Under the pieces are notes generated by a model that saw nothing but the letters and a program-made list of their open reading frames with translations, was not told where the DNA came from and did no database searches. 64,000 bases of DNA from Bacillus licheniformis DSM 13 = ATCC 14580. Lineage in GTDB: Bacteria; Bacillota; Bacilli; Bacillales; Bacillaceae. The DNA is taken from positions 2,229,501 through 2,293,500 of the forward strand of contig NC_006270.3 in the NCBI RefSeq assembly GCF_000011645.1. The letters run 5' to 3'. Both the position numbers and the translations under genes were made by a program. Numbering within the stretch: position 1 is the stretch's first letter; each line of letters opens with the position of its first letter. Shown here piece after piece: positions 41,180-50,108 of the stretch.

Positions 41180-41728
41180 TCAGCGGCTTTTCGCAACGCT
41201 CTGTCCGTCTGTTCTCTCTTCCTGCACTTCATCCTCAAGATCCTGATGCGAATGGGCAATTCGGCTTGCCGCCGCTGCCGCCAAAGCTGCGACGATATCA
41301 TCAAGGAACGTATGAACCTCATCGTCCGGACAGTCGTCCAGTTCTTTAATGATGCCGAATTTTTCTTTATCCAGATAGCCGAAGTTCGTCAAGCCGATCG
41401 AACCGTAGACGTTTACGATAGATAGAGGGATAATCTCGTCGATCCCGTAAAGGGGTTCGTCCGTTTCGACCAAATATTGAAGCGGTTCAGGCAACAGCTT
41501 TTTCTCGGCCAGCTGGTCAAGCGCTATCCCCGTTAAAACGGCATGAACGATTTCCCTCTTATTTAAGACCTTTTCGACATTTTCAATGCATACATCAAGC
41601 GGGAGATCAGGATGGTATTTTTCCTGCAGCTTTTGTACGATCAGCGCGATATCCTCAATCGCAACCCCGCGCTCATTCAGCATATTTTTCGTTAAGTGCA
41701 CCATTTCATTCATCGTATACTTCTTCAT
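41180..41728 (-). CDS. ypjQ: YpjQ, phosphatidylglycerophosphatase A-like
   Basis: The 182-residue protein is a Gram-positive PgpA-type protein. 'GIDEIIPLSIVNVYGSIGLTNFGYLDK' and 'VHTFLDDIVAALAAAAASRIAH' (acidic metal-site residues DD in the latter) define the family, which dephosphorylates phosphatidylglycerophosphate or has a related role. ATG 41728 gives MKKYTMNEM, as in B. subtilis, with AAAGGAG upstream; ATG 41734 is possible. It follows ypjP. Confidence 0.82.
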   Translation of the reverse strand: MKKYTMNEMVHLTKNMLNERGVAIEDIALIVQKLQEKYHPDLPLDVCIENVEKVLNKREIVHAVLTGIALDQLAEKKLLPEPLQYLVETDEPLYGIDEIIPLSIVNVYGSIGLTNFGYLDKEKFGIIKELDDCPDDEVHTFLDDIVAALAAAAASRIAHSHQDLEDEVQEERTDGQSVAKSR

Positions 41729-41743
41729 CTGCATCAATCTCCT

Positions 41744-42346
41744 TTAGTGACTCATCCAGTTAGGCGGTGTATTGCGGTCCCAGTAAATGCTTCCGAGATC
41801 GTGATGTTTTTGAAAGCCGTCTTCGGCAGTATGGTAATGAAAGTTAAACCAGTACCCTTTATGCGGCGGCTTGTCCCTGCGCACATGGAACCTTAGCACA
41901 TCTTCCCCCGTTTTCCGATTGTAAACGTGGAAGATTCTCTCCGACTTCCCCGCCGTCGGCGTTTTGGAAATGACAAGATCCTGGTAAGCGTCATTGTCCT
42001 GCATTGTCATGAGATGGCTGACGATGATCTCCTCGATCTTTGGAAGCACTTCTTCCCTGTACTCGTCTTCAATGACCGGCGATATCCTGCTGCCGAATTT
42101 TACGAATGATAGATCTTCAGCTTCATTGAGCAGTTCATCCCTGTAGGTGTCAAATGAAGATTTGGATTCGCCGTCTTCATCAAGCTCGGGCTCTTCTTGC
42201 TTTTGATAAACAGCCGTATATCCGGATTCTTTCACGCTCTGATGCTCCTGCGGCTTGTCCGCCATCAATGCCGCAGGAGGAGATACAAGGCCGAACGTTG
42301 CAATTGTAAATAATGCGACAAGCGCTTTTCTCATCCACATCTTCAT
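41744..42346 (-). CDS. ypjP: YpjP, secreted conserved protein
   Basis: The 200-residue protein starts with a Sec signal peptide (MKMWMRKALVALFTIATFGL) and has an acidic linker (EEPELDEDGESKSSFD). The C-terminal domain is rich in His and aromatic residues (HKGYWFNFHYHTAEDGFQKH), matching YpjP of B. subtilis in size and place. Function unknown; it is probably exported. Upstream of ypjQ by 15 nt. Confidence 0.85.
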   Translation of the reverse strand: MKMWMRKALVALFTIATFGLVSPPAALMADKPQEHQSVKESGYTAVYQKQEEPELDEDGESKSSFDTYRDELLNEAEDLSFVKFGSRISPVIEDEYREEVLPKIEEIIVSHLMTMQDNDAYQDLVISKTPTAGKSERIFHVYNRKTGEDVLRFHVRRDKPPHKGYWFNFHYHTAEDGFQKHHDLGSIYWDRNTPPNWMSH

Positions 42347-42514
42347 GACTGATTAGTTCCCTTCTGATCGCTTTTTCGTTTTCTCTTATTCTATCATAGG
42401 TTGAATTTTCAGTCATTCATAAAGTGGAGATGCTGATCTACAAAACGCCTTTTCTTTTAGCGATAAAACGTTTACAATCAAAGATGAAAATTCCAAATTT
42501 GGGAGTGATCGTTC

Positions 42515-42589
42515 ATGGTTGAAGGTCTTTTTATAGCCGCTTCATTAATTACCCTCGCTTATTTTATCGTCATGGAAATCGCAGATTAA
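42515..42589 (+). CDS. 24-residue hydrophobic peptide gene
   Basis: ATG 42515 has GGGAG 8 nt upstream and the 24-residue frame reads VEGLFIAASLITLAYFIVME in its core, one membrane helix with acidic ends. The stop is followed at once by a perfect terminator, which supports an independent transcript. No homologue is recognised. Confidence 0.5.
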   Translation: MVEGLFIAASLITLAYFIVMEIAD

Positions 42590-42619
42590 AAAAACCCAAG
42601 GTATATACCTTGGGTTTTC
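42590..42619. terminator. Bidirectional terminator, small peptide gene / ypiP
   Basis: AAACCCAAGGTAT and ATACCTTGGGTTT form a perfect 26-nt palindrome with T-rich and A-rich flanks between convergent genes. Confidence 0.92.
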
Positions 42620-43388
42620 ATTTTTCGAGGACACCGTAATGAAACAGGGCCGTTTTGCGTTTTTTTACGGAAAATCCGTATTTTTCAAAGCGCGGACTCT
42701 TCCAGTGGTCTTTCAGAACCACTCTTTTTCTGGCGACCCGAAGGGCTTCATGTAAAGCGCCGTCAAGCGTAAACTCGGAATGCGCCCACTTTCTTAAAGG
42801 GGCGATGCCGTCTGATTCTTTGATTCCATCATCAAACATCGGGTCGAAGTAGACGATATCTGCTGAAGCATCATCAAGTTCCAGCAGGTAATCAATGCTG
42901 TCGCCTGAATGAACCCGAATCCTTTTCATCGCCTGATCCAAAACGTCAAGGCCGGTCTCCCACGATTGAAGCCCCGCCTCGACAAGAAAAGCGAGAAGCG
43001 GGCTTTTTTCAATTCCGCGCACTTCGCCTTGTTCGCCTGCGGCAAGGCTCGCAATGATCGCGTCTGATCCAAGACCGAGCGTGCAATCGAGCACCTTGTC
43101 CCCCGGTTCAACTTGTGCAGCTTCGACAAAAGGGTCCGGTTCGCCTCTTAACATACGCTTGGCCCGGAACATCGCAGAGTTCGGATGGAAAAAGAACTTT
43201 TCACCTTCTGAATGATACAGCTCAAAGCGCTCTTTTCCAACCACGAGAACATCATCCTGCTCTGTTTGCCGAATTTGGCGAATCGGCCGTTTTCTCCGCT
43301 CGGAAAAGCGGGCGCCGAGCGTCCGGCTGATTTTTTCTGCTGTTAAAATCGTGCTTTCAGTCGGTCTGTAGCTTGTTGTGACAATCAT
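42618..43388 (-). CDS. ypiP: YpiP, SAM-dependent methyltransferase (RsmJ-like)
   Basis: The 256-residue protein has a class I methyltransferase domain: motif I is KVLDCTLGLGSDAI (about 98-111) and the catalytic-region motif is DIVYFDPMF (about 180-188), the pattern of 16S rRNA RsmJ/DUF548 enzymes. An N-terminal domain (about 1-80, ARFSERRKRPIRQI) precedes it. It likely methylates rRNA or a related nucleic acid; the target is inferred. It is followed by a bidirectional terminator. Confidence 0.85.
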   Translation of the reverse strand: MIVTTSYRPTESTILTAEKISRTLGARFSERRKRPIRQIRQTEQDDVLVVGKERFELYHSEGEKFFFHPNSAMFRAKRMLRGEPDPFVEAAQVEPGDKVLDCTLGLGSDAIIASLAAGEQGEVRGIEKSPLLAFLVEAGLQSWETGLDVLDQAMKRIRVHSGDSIDYLLELDDASADIVYFDPMFDDGIKESDGIAPLRKWAHSEFTLDGALHEALRVARKRVVLKDHWKSPRFEKYGFSVKKRKTALFHYGVLEK

Positions 43389-43400
43389 GTTTTTCTCCGT

Positions 43401-43427
43401 AAAAAATGCCCTTCAAAGGGCATTTTA
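43401..43427 (-). terminator. Terminator after brxA
   Basis: On the minus strand AAATGCCCTTTGAAGGGCATTTTTT forms a hairpin with a T-run, overlapping the brxA stop codon. Confidence 0.85.
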
Positions 43428-43859
43428 GCAATGTTTTTCAAAAGCGTCCGTAATGTTTTTCATAATCTCCGTCATTTCACGGCCTTCAATCTGTTCACGC
43501 GGAATGAAATGAACGACTTCTTTGCCTTTCAGCAGTGCCATTGAAGGTGAAGACGGTTCATATCCTTCGAAGTATTCCCTCATTTTTGCCGTTGCTTCAC
43601 GATCCTGTCCGGCAAAAACTGTAACGGTCTCGTCAGGCCCTTTTTCGCTTCCGGAGACGGCCTGAACGGCTGCCGGTCGCGCCAGCCCTGCGGCACATCC
43701 GCAGACTGAGTTGACGACGACGAAAGTCGTGCCTTCTGCGTCTTCCATGAATGTCTCCACTTCTTCCGCGGTCGTTAACTCTTTAAAGCCGGCCTGCACC
43801 AATTCCTGACGCATCGGAAGAACAAGCTGGCGCATGTATTCTTCATAAGCTGTTGACAT
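43425..43859 (-). CDS. brxA: Bacilliredoxin BrxA (YphP)
   Basis: The 144-residue thioredoxin-like protein has the CGC active site at residues 53-55 (NSVCGCAAGLARP). It removes bacillithiol from S-bacillithiolated proteins such as MetE and OhrR in the cytoplasm. Size and motif equal B. subtilis YphP. It is transcribed alone; a dyad-rich A/T region separates it from ilvD. Confidence 0.95.
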   Translation of the reverse strand: MSTAYEEYMRQLVLPMRQELVQAGFKELTTAEEVETFMEDAEGTTFVVVNSVCGCAAGLARPAAVQAVSGSEKGPDETVTVFAGQDREATAKMREYFEGYEPSSPSMALLKGKEVVHFIPREQIEGREMTEIMKNITDAFEKHC

Positions 43860-43950
43860 ATTAAAAAGCCCCCTCTATAAACCTTGACTACTGATGTTTT
43901 CAAGGATACTACAGAGGGGGCTGAATTTCAAACGCCGGGCGAAAAAACCG

Positions 43951-45627
43951 CTAGATTTTCATAATGCCGCCGGTATTGGCAGATGTCACAAGCTTTGAAT
44001 ACCTGGCGAGATAGCCCGTTTTCACTTTCGGTTCAAAGCCGGGCCAGTTTGCTTTTCTTTTTTCCCATTCCTCATCGGAGATTTCGATGTTTAAAATCCG
44101 CTTTTCGATATCGACAACGATATGGTCGCCGTTTTCTACGAAAGCAAGCGGGCCGCCTTCGGCTGCTTCCGGTGAAACGTGGCCGATCGAAAGACCGCGG
44201 GAGGCTCCTGAAAAGCGGCCGTCGGTAATCAAGGCGACTTTCGGGCCGAGGCCCATTCCGACGATCTGTGAAGTCGGCGCAAGCATTTCAGGCATTCCCG
44301 GTCCGCCTTTAGGGCCTTCATAGCGGATGATGACGACATCTCCCGCTTTTACTTTACGGTTGATGATGCCGTCAAGCGCTTCTTCCTGTGAATCAAAGAC
44401 AACCGCAGGTCCTTCATGGCGGGTAATCCCGTCTTGGACGCCGCCCGTTTTAATGATCGCACCGTCAGGAGCCAGGTTGCCGAACAGGACGGCGAGTCCG
44501 CCTTGCTCTGAAAACGGCTGATCGATCGGATGAATGACCTCGTAATCTTTCACTTCGCGTCCGGCAATATTTTCGCCAAGCGTTTTCCCCGTTACAGTCA
44601 GCGTATCCAAGTGAAGCGCGCCTTCTTTTTTCGACAGCTCGTTTAAGACTGCCGATACGCCTCCTGCTTCATGCAAATCTTCAATAAACACATCGGAAGC
44701 CGGTGCAAGCTTCGATAAATGCGGAACCCTTGCCGCTACCTCATTGATCCGTTCAAGCGAATAGTCTACACCCGCTTCATTGGCGATCGCAAGCGTATGA
44801 AGGATCGTATTCGTTGATCCGCCGAGCGCCATGTCTAAAGCGAACGCGTTGTCGATCGCTTTTTCGGTCACGATGTCGCGCGGTTTGATATCCGACTTGA
44901 TCAGCTCCATCAGCTGGCGGGCCGACTGTTTGGCAAATTCCCTGCGGTCGGGCGATGTCGCCAAAATGGTGCCGTTGCCCGGCATGGCGATGCCAAGAGC
45001 TTCAGAAAGACAGTTCATCGAGTTCGCCGTAAACATGCCCGAGCATGATCCGCAAGTCGGACAGCCGAACTGTTCAAGCTCCTCGAGTCCTTTCTCATCG
45101 ATTTTGCCTGATTGATAAGCGCCAACGCCTTCAAATACAGAGGAAAGCGAGATTTTTCGTCCGTCGCTCGTTCTTCCCGCTTCCATCGGCCCCCCGCTGA
45201 CAAACACGGTCGGAATGTTGATCCGCATTGCCGCCATGATCATGCCCGGTGTGATTTTATCACAGTTTGGAATACATACCATTCCGTCAAACCAGTGCGC
45301 CGATACAACCGTTTCCACTGAATCTGCGATGATTTCGCGGCTCGGGAGAGAATACCTCATTCCGATGTGCCCCATCGCAATTCCGTCGTCGACCCCGATT
45401 GTATTAAATTCAAACGGAACACCGCCGGCCTCTCTGATCGCCTCTTTGACGATTTTTCCAAACTCCTGCAAATGGACATGACCCGGTACGATATCGATGT
45501 ATGAGTTGCAAACGGCAATAAACGGTTTGCCGAAGTCCTCTTCTTTTACCCCAGCCGCGCGCAGCAAACTGCGGTGCGGCGCTCTGTCGATCCCTTTTGT
45601 AATCATGTCACTGCGTAAACCTGTCAT
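43951..45627 (-). CDS. ilvD: Dihydroxy-acid dehydratase IlvD
   Basis: The 558-residue iron-sulfur dehydratase forms 2-oxoisovalerate and 2-oxo-3-methylvalerate in valine, leucine and isoleucine synthesis. Cluster cysteines lie in [12 protein letters not shown] and [24 protein letters not shown] 45627 follows AGGAGGATCACG and gives the B. subtilis length exactly. Regulation appears to involve CodY-like sites and a possible leader peptide (45698-45766). A monocistronic unit, since the downstream brxA gene has its own spacing. Confidence 0.97.
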
Positions 45628-45663
45628 CGTGATCCTCCTAAACATCTTCGTATTTACATTCTA

Positions 45664-45678
45664 TATATTCTGAATATT
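45664..45678 (-). promoter_or_regulatory. CodY-like box near the ilvD start
   Basis: AATATTCAGAATATA (minus strand) matches 12 of 15 positions of the CodY motif AATTTTCwGAAAATT. It lies 37-51 nt upstream of the ilvD start and inside the transcribed leader if the promoter at 45803-45831 is used. Confidence 0.55.
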
Positions 45679-45697
45679 CAGTTTTAAAAATTGTCTG

Positions 45698-45766
45698 TTA
45701 ACCGCTTGCCGGACTGATCCGCAAGATGACGGCTGTTTTGATCTTCATCTGTAAATCATTCCCCAT
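45698..45766 (-). CDS. Possible 22-residue leader peptide of ilvD
   Basis: ATG 45766 has GGAGG 8-9 nt upstream. The short frame reads GNDLQMKIKTAVILRISP after the start Met and stops at 45698. It has a cluster of branched-chain codons (Val-Ile-Leu-Arg-Ile). It lies between a good sigma-A promoter and ilvD. A hairpin CTTGCGGA/TCCgGCAAG covers its 3' part. The role in attenuation is a guess from position and codon content. Confidence 0.4.
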   Translation of the reverse strand: MGNDLQMKIKTAVILRISPASG

Positions 45767-45802
45767 GAATCAGAACCTCCACATTCCATATGATTGCTAA
45801 CT

Positions 45803-45847
45803 ACTATATATATTTTCAGCTTGTTTTTCAACAATATTCGAAATATT
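45803..45847 (-). promoter_or_regulatory. Sigma-A promoter and upstream CodY-like box for ilvD
   Basis: TTGAAA (45826-45831) and TATAGT (45803-45808), 17 nt apart, read toward ilvD. Immediately upstream AATATTTCGAATATT (45833-45847) matches 11 of 15 CodY positions. The leader from about 45796 to 45627 would be about 170 nt. Confidence 0.65.
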
Positions 45848-45927
45848 TTTATAGAAAAAGTGATATTTTATTACAAGACGCGTGACTTTTTTCAGAATTC
45901 CCGGATCGATCGCCGCTTTTGAAGCAT

Positions 45928-45956
45928 AAAAAAAGACGCTGTTTCCAGCGTCTTTG
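45928..45956 (-). terminator. Terminator after ypgR
   Basis: AAAGACGCTG and CAGCGTCTTT pair around GAAA on the minus strand, followed by seven T. Confidence 0.92.
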
Positions 45957-47093
45957 TCAGCTGTCTTTTTTGCGGCTTTCCGTCATTTGCTTCCATACGG
46001 AGCCTTTTGCTTCTTCACCGTATTCGATCCGTTCGATCGCCATTTTGATCTGAAGGCTGACTTCAAATTCCGGATCGTTTTCAGCTTCTTTTAAAGCGGG
46101 AAGCGCGCTTTCATCGCCGACTTCGTACAGAAACATGGCGGCTCTCCAGCGCACAAGCTTGCTCGGATCCTTCAGCGCTTTGATCATCGCCGGAATCGCT
46201 TCCGGGTTGCCGATGTCTGACAGACAATCGCCGGCCGTTCTTCTGACCGTGATGGTTTTGTCTTCGAGCGCTTTATATAAAAGGGGAAGCACCGCAGGCG
46301 TTTCGATCATGCCCAAATAAACGACAGCAAGCCTTCTGATCGATGTTTTCGGGTCATTGAGCGCTTTTTCGAGTACTGGAATATCCTCTTCAGTAGGATC
46401 CATTTGTTCAAGATGCGCATAGCGTTTTTGCCAATCTTCCTCATCCATCATTTCAAGCGTTACCCGGTAAGACTTTCGCTGCACAGCCGTACGTTTAGCC
46501 TCAGCATCGCTTGATGCAGCTGATTCCGTCAGCTTCCGCAGGCGCTCTTCATCGTAAGCCGCCTCCAGCTCTTCCGTTACTTCGCGGCCGATTTCTGAAA
46601 AATCGCCGAATCTGACGCCTTGCTCTTTCCAAGACCGTTCGAGCACGACGTTGGAAGACGCGGTTTTAAGCTTCAAGATCGCTTCCTGGAAACGTTCTGG
46701 AAGGCCGAAGCGCTCCTCGCGCTCGCCGTCGGTCAATTTCACCTGCATCGGTATTCCGCTGAACATTTGCACGAAAACTTTAACCTCGCCGAACGATTCT
46801 TTTTCTTCGGAACGGCCCTCCGCCTCTTCGGCTTCATCCATTCCGAATGCAGCGCGCACCTTAGGAAGGATGTCTTTCCAATCAAATCTCGCATTGCGCT
46901 CGACAGCGATAAAATCGGCCACATGATAGACGCCTTTTACTCCGTCTATGTTTAAAACTTCCTGGATGACGGGAGGTGCGCCTTCCGCATGATCCTTTTT
47001 ATAATTATTGCTTTTTCCACCCGGCAGTTCCTCGGTCAAAATCACCTTCATTGTATTCGGACTCGGTGTCGGTTCTATCGATTTAATTTTCAT
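45957..47093 (-). CDS. ypgR: YpgR, Nfu/NifU-N plus HEAT-repeat protein (CvfC-like)
   Basis: The 378-residue protein begins with an Nfu/NifU N-terminal-like domain (about 1-85, 'SIEPTPSPNTMKVILTEELP'), then a VgrG/virulence-factor C-type middle region with KVFVQMFSGIPMQVKLTDGE. It ends in HEAT repeats (about 225-360, 'DPKTSIRRLAVVYLGMIE', 'KTITVRRTAGDCLSDIG'). Staphylococcal CvfC is a relative. Biochemical role is unknown. ATG 47093 was taken for ribosome-site spacing (AGAGGGGG). Confidence 0.88.
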   Translation of the reverse strand: MKIKSIEPTPSPNTMKVILTEELPGGKSNNYKKDHAEGAPPVIQEVLNIDGVKGVYHVADFIAVERNARFDWKDILPKVRAAFGMDEAEEAEGRSEEKESFGEVKVFVQMFSGIPMQVKLTDGEREERFGLPERFQEAILKLKTASSNVVLERSWKEQGVRFGDFSEIGREVTEELEAAYDEERLRKLTESAASSDAEAKRTAVQRKSYRVTLEMMDEEDWQKRYAHLEQMDPTEEDIPVLEKALNDPKTSIRRLAVVYLGMIETPAVLPLLYKALEDKTITVRRTAGDCLSDIGNPEAIPAMIKALKDPSKLVRWRAAMFLYEVGDESALPALKEAENDPEFEVSLQIKMAIERIEYGEEAKGSVWKQMTESRKKDS

Positions 47094-47123
47094 CATTGTC
47101 CCCCTCTGTTTAAAGATCCGGTC

Positions 47124-47795
47124 TTATTCTACCATAACCCCCAGCCCTGATCTATCAAGGCGGCTTTCTCTAGAGAAGGCGCATTCATTTTCCAGTTCGC
47201 CGAGGAATTCGAGCATCAGCTTATGCCTTTTTTCTGCGAGCATCCGTCCCGTCTTTGTATTCATCAAATCTTTTAAAAGGAGAAGCTTCTCGTAAAAGTG
47301 GCCGACTGCAGTAGGTGCATTGCCGCCCCCATAGAGGAGATGGCCCTTTGCACCCGCATACATCAAAGCCCTGGCGATCCCGACGGCGCCGATCGCATCA
47401 AGCCGATCGGCATCCTGGACAGCCATTCCTTCTTTTGAAAGAAGTTCGTCTTTATATTTCTCTCTGTCTCTGAATGAAATTCTTGTGATGATAGCAAAAA
47501 TCCCGTCAACCGTTTCCGGATCGACCTTCCATTCTTCGGACAGGCGCCTTTTCAGCTCCTGCAGCGGAACCCGGTGCTCATCGGACAGCTTTTCATCAAT
47601 CACATCATGGAGAAGTGCGCAAGCTTCGGTCATAAACAGGTCTGCACCCTCTTCTTTTGCGATCTGAAGGCTTACGTTCCTCACCCTTTCGGTATGCAGC
47701 CAGTCATGACCTGTGCCTTCGGCAGAAAGCTTCTCTTTTACCCATTCGGACATCAAGCGGATCTGTTCTGTTTGTTCCTGATTCAGCCCAGCCAT
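47124..47795 (-). CDS. ypgQ: YpgQ, HD-domain phosphohydrolase
   Basis: The 223-residue protein has an HD domain with 'GTGHDWLHTERVRNVSLQIA' (first His), 'ACALLHDVIDEKLSD' (HD pair) and a later Asp in VQDADRLDAIGAVG. Homologues are nucleotide pyrophosphohydrolases. The ATG at 47795 overlaps bsaA by 13 bp, and B. subtilis has the same ypgQ-ypgR order. GGAGGAG lies 12 nt upstream, slightly far. Confidence 0.87.
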   Translation of the reverse strand: MAGLNQEQTEQIRLMSEWVKEKLSAEGTGHDWLHTERVRNVSLQIAKEEGADLFMTEACALLHDVIDEKLSDEHRVPLQELKRRLSEEWKVDPETVDGIFAIITRISFRDREKYKDELLSKEGMAVQDADRLDAIGAVGIARALMYAGAKGHLLYGGGNAPTAVGHFYEKLLLLKDLMNTKTGRMLAEKRHKLMLEFLGELENECAFSRESRLDRSGLGVMVE

Positions 47796-48262
47796 TTCTG
47801 AATGGTCTCCTCCATCTCCTTTGGATTGGTTTGCGGTGAAAAGCGCACAACGTTTTCTCCGGTTTGATCGACGAGAAATTTTGTGAAATTCCATTTGACC
47901 GCTTTTGTTCCAAGCATGCCCTTCGCCTTGTTCGTCAAGTGGCGGAACAGCGGGTGGATTTGATCCCCTTTTACATTCACCTTCGAAAACATCGGAAACG
48001 TGACACCGTAATTGACGCTGCAAAATTCTTCAATGCTTTTTTCATCGCCCGGCTCCTGATTCATGAATTGGTTGCTGGGAAAGCCGAGAATCTCAAGCCC
48101 CCGGTCTTTATATGTTTCATACAAGTCTTGAAGCTGCTGATATTGAGGTGTAAATCCGCACTTCGAGGCGGTGTTGACGATGAGCAGCACTTTGCCTTTA
48201 TACGGCCGCAGTGTCGTGTCCTCGCCTTTAATCGTCTTGACGCTGATATCGTAAATGGACAT
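47783..48262 (-). CDS. bsaA: Glutathione peroxidase-type thiol peroxidase BsaA
   Basis: The 159-residue protein has the peroxidatic Cys35 in NTASKCGFTPQYQ, the Gln in FPSNQFMNQEPG and the Trp-Asn in VKWNFTKFLVD, forming the GPx catalytic tetrad. Bacterial members use thioredoxin or bacillithiol rather than glutathione. It overlaps ypgQ and follows fhs by 15 nt. Confidence 0.94.
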   Translation of the reverse strand: MSIYDISVKTIKGEDTTLRPYKGKVLLIVNTASKCGFTPQYQQLQDLYETYKDRGLEILGFPSNQFMNQEPGDEKSIEEFCSVNYGVTFPMFSKVNVKGDQIHPLFRHLTNKAKGMLGTKAVKWNFTKFLVDQTGENVVRFSPQTNPKEMEETIQKWLG

Positions 48263-48277
48263 GACGGTCCCTCCTTT

Positions 48278-49963
48278 TTAGAATAAACCTTTGGCTCTGC
48301 CGCTTTCGTCGACATCCATCTTAAGCGCGGCAGGGTGTTTCGGCAGCCCCGGCATTGTTAAAATACTGCCTGTCAAAGCGACGATAAATCCCGCGCCCCT
48401 CGATGGTTTTAATTCGCGGACGGTGATGCTAAAATCTTGCGGCCTGCCGATTTTACCCGGGTCATCTGATAAAGAATACTGAGTTTTCGCCACGCAGACA
48501 GGCAGTCCGTCCAACCCGTTCTTTTTCAATTCAAGCAGCTGTTTTTTCGCCTTTTCGGTAAACTCTACCCCTTCGGCGCCATAAACGGTGCGGGAGATCT
48601 TGGCTAATTTGTCTTCGATCGAGTCGGTTAATTCGTATAAATAGGAAAACCTGTTGTCTTTTTGCTCCATGACATGAATGACTTCCCTTGCGAGATCAGT
48701 CCCGCCTTTTCCGCCCTCTTCCCAAACATTGCAAAGTGCAGCCGGATGTCCGTTGTCTCTGCACCAGCCAAGAACGGCCTCAAGCTCGTCCTCCGTGTCC
48801 TGTACGAATCTGTTGACAGCCACAACGTATGGAAGACCGAAGGCATCTATCGTTTCGATATGCTTCGCAAGGTTGGCAATTCCCCTTTTTAATGCTTCCA
48901 GGTCTTTTTGCTTCAAATCGGCGAGAGGCGTTCCGCCATGCATTTTCAGCGCTCTGACGGTGGCGACGATCACGACCGCCCCCGGTGTGAACCCGCCGGC
49001 TCTCGTTTTGATGTGCATGAATTTTTCCGCCCCCAAATCAGCGCCAAATCCCGCTTCAGTCACGACATAGTCAGCCAGCTTCGCAGCCGTTTTTGTCGCG
49101 ATCAGACTGTTTGCCCCGTGGGCGATGTTTGCAAACGGTCCTCCGTGGACGAGCGCCGGTGTTCCTTCAACAGTCTGAACAAGGTTTGGTTTGATAGCAT
49201 CTTTTAACAGGAGGGCAAGCGCTCCCTGCACACCGAGCATGCCGGCCGTTACCGGCTGTCCGTCGACTGTGTAGGCGACGATCATCGAAGCCAGGCGCTT
49301 TTTTAAATCGGCCAAGTCTCTGGCCAGGCATAAAACGGCCATGATTTCCGAAGCGACAGTAATGTCAAAGCCGTCTTCCCTGGGAAATCCGTTCGCTTTT
49401 CCGCCCAGGCCGACAACGGTTTCACGCAGCGCCCTGTCATTGAGATCAAGCGCCCTTTTCCAGACGATTTTTCTGATATCGATGTTTAATTCGTTTCCCT
49501 GATGAATATGATTGTCTATGAAAGCCGCCAAAGCGTTGTTTGCAGCTGTGATCGCATGCATATCTCCCGTAAAGTGAAGGTTGATGTCCTCCATCGGAAG
49601 AACCTGGGAATACCCTCCTCCGGCAGCCCCGCCTTTCAAGCCCATTGTCGGACCGAGTGAAGGCTCCCTCATCGCCACGATCGATTTTTTGCCAATCTGC
49701 CAGAGCGCCTGGCTCAATCCGACGGTGACAGTCGACTTCCCTTCGCCGGCCGGTGTCGGGTTGATGGAGGTTACCAAAATCACCTGGCCATCGGGTTTTT
49801 CTTTCAAACGCTCAAAAATTTTCAAAGAAATTTTCGCTTTTGTGCAACCAAAACACTCTATTTCTTCGTCATTTATATTGAGTTTCCGTGCAATTTCGGT
49901 AATCGGTTTTAATTCCGTTCTTTGTGCGATTTCTATGTCTGATAAATGGGATTTCATTTGCAA
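48278..49963 (-). CDS. fhs: Formate-tetrahydrofolate ligase Fhs
   Basis: The 561-residue enzyme makes 10-formyl-THF from formate, THF and ATP. The ATP loop is TPAGEGKSTVTVGL (about 71-84), with 'REPSLGPTMGLKGGAAGGGY' and 'LNDRALRETVVGLGGKANGF' as family signatures. TTG 49963 sits 6 nt behind GGAGG; ATG 49957 is the alternative. I recall no fhs gene in B. subtilis 168. It is divergent from metA and may supply one-carbon units to it and to DHFR-linked folate metabolism. Confidence 0.96.
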   Translation of the reverse strand: MQMKSHLSDIEIAQRTELKPITEIARKLNINDEEIECFGCTKAKISLKIFERLKEKPDGQVILVTSINPTPAGEGKSTVTVGLSQALWQIGKKSIVAMREPSLGPTMGLKGGAAGGGYSQVLPMEDINLHFTGDMHAITAANNALAAFIDNHIHQGNELNIDIRKIVWKRALDLNDRALRETVVGLGGKANGFPREDGFDITVASEIMAVLCLARDLADLKKRLASMIVAYTVDGQPVTAGMLGVQGALALLLKDAIKPNLVQTVEGTPALVHGGPFANIAHGANSLIATKTAAKLADYVVTEAGFGADLGAEKFMHIKTRAGGFTPGAVVIVATVRALKMHGGTPLADLKQKDLEALKRGIANLAKHIETIDAFGLPYVVAVNRFVQDTEDELEAVLGWCRDNGHPAALCNVWEEGGKGGTDLAREVIHVMEQKDNRFSYLYELTDSIEDKLAKISRTVYGAEGVEFTEKAKKQLLELKKNGLDGLPVCVAKTQYSLSDDPGKIGRPQDFSITVRELKPSRGAGFIVALTGSILTMPGLPKHPAALKMDVDESGRAKGLF

Positions 49964-50043
49964 GAGGAGCCTCCTTTTGGTTCATCACACGATGATTTTC
50001 CATATTTTTCACACACTTCTTTTATTGTAACACAATTCACACA

Positions 50044-50072
50044 TTGAAATATCGCCAAAAAGTTCCTATAAT
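50044..50072 (+). promoter_or_regulatory. Sigma-A promoter of metA
   Basis: TTGAAA (50044-50049) and TATAAT (50067-50072) are spaced by 17 nt; the metA start follows at 50109. No room remains for an S-box riboswitch or T-box. Confidence 0.8.
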
Positions 50073-50108
50073 GAAGAAAAATCAGCGGAGAAAACCGGAG
50101 GTGGCGTG

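Noticed and set aside
43983..44228. Plus-strand frames inside ilvD
   Set aside because: They are shadows of the highly conserved ilvD coding sequence.
47796..48023. N-terminal extension of ypgQ into bsaA
   Set aside because: The extension runs in another frame through the conserved bsaA coding region; ypgQ most likely starts at 47795.
50030..50108. S-box riboswitch before metA
   Set aside because: Only about 37 nt separate the promoter -10 from the start codon, and no S-box core was found.
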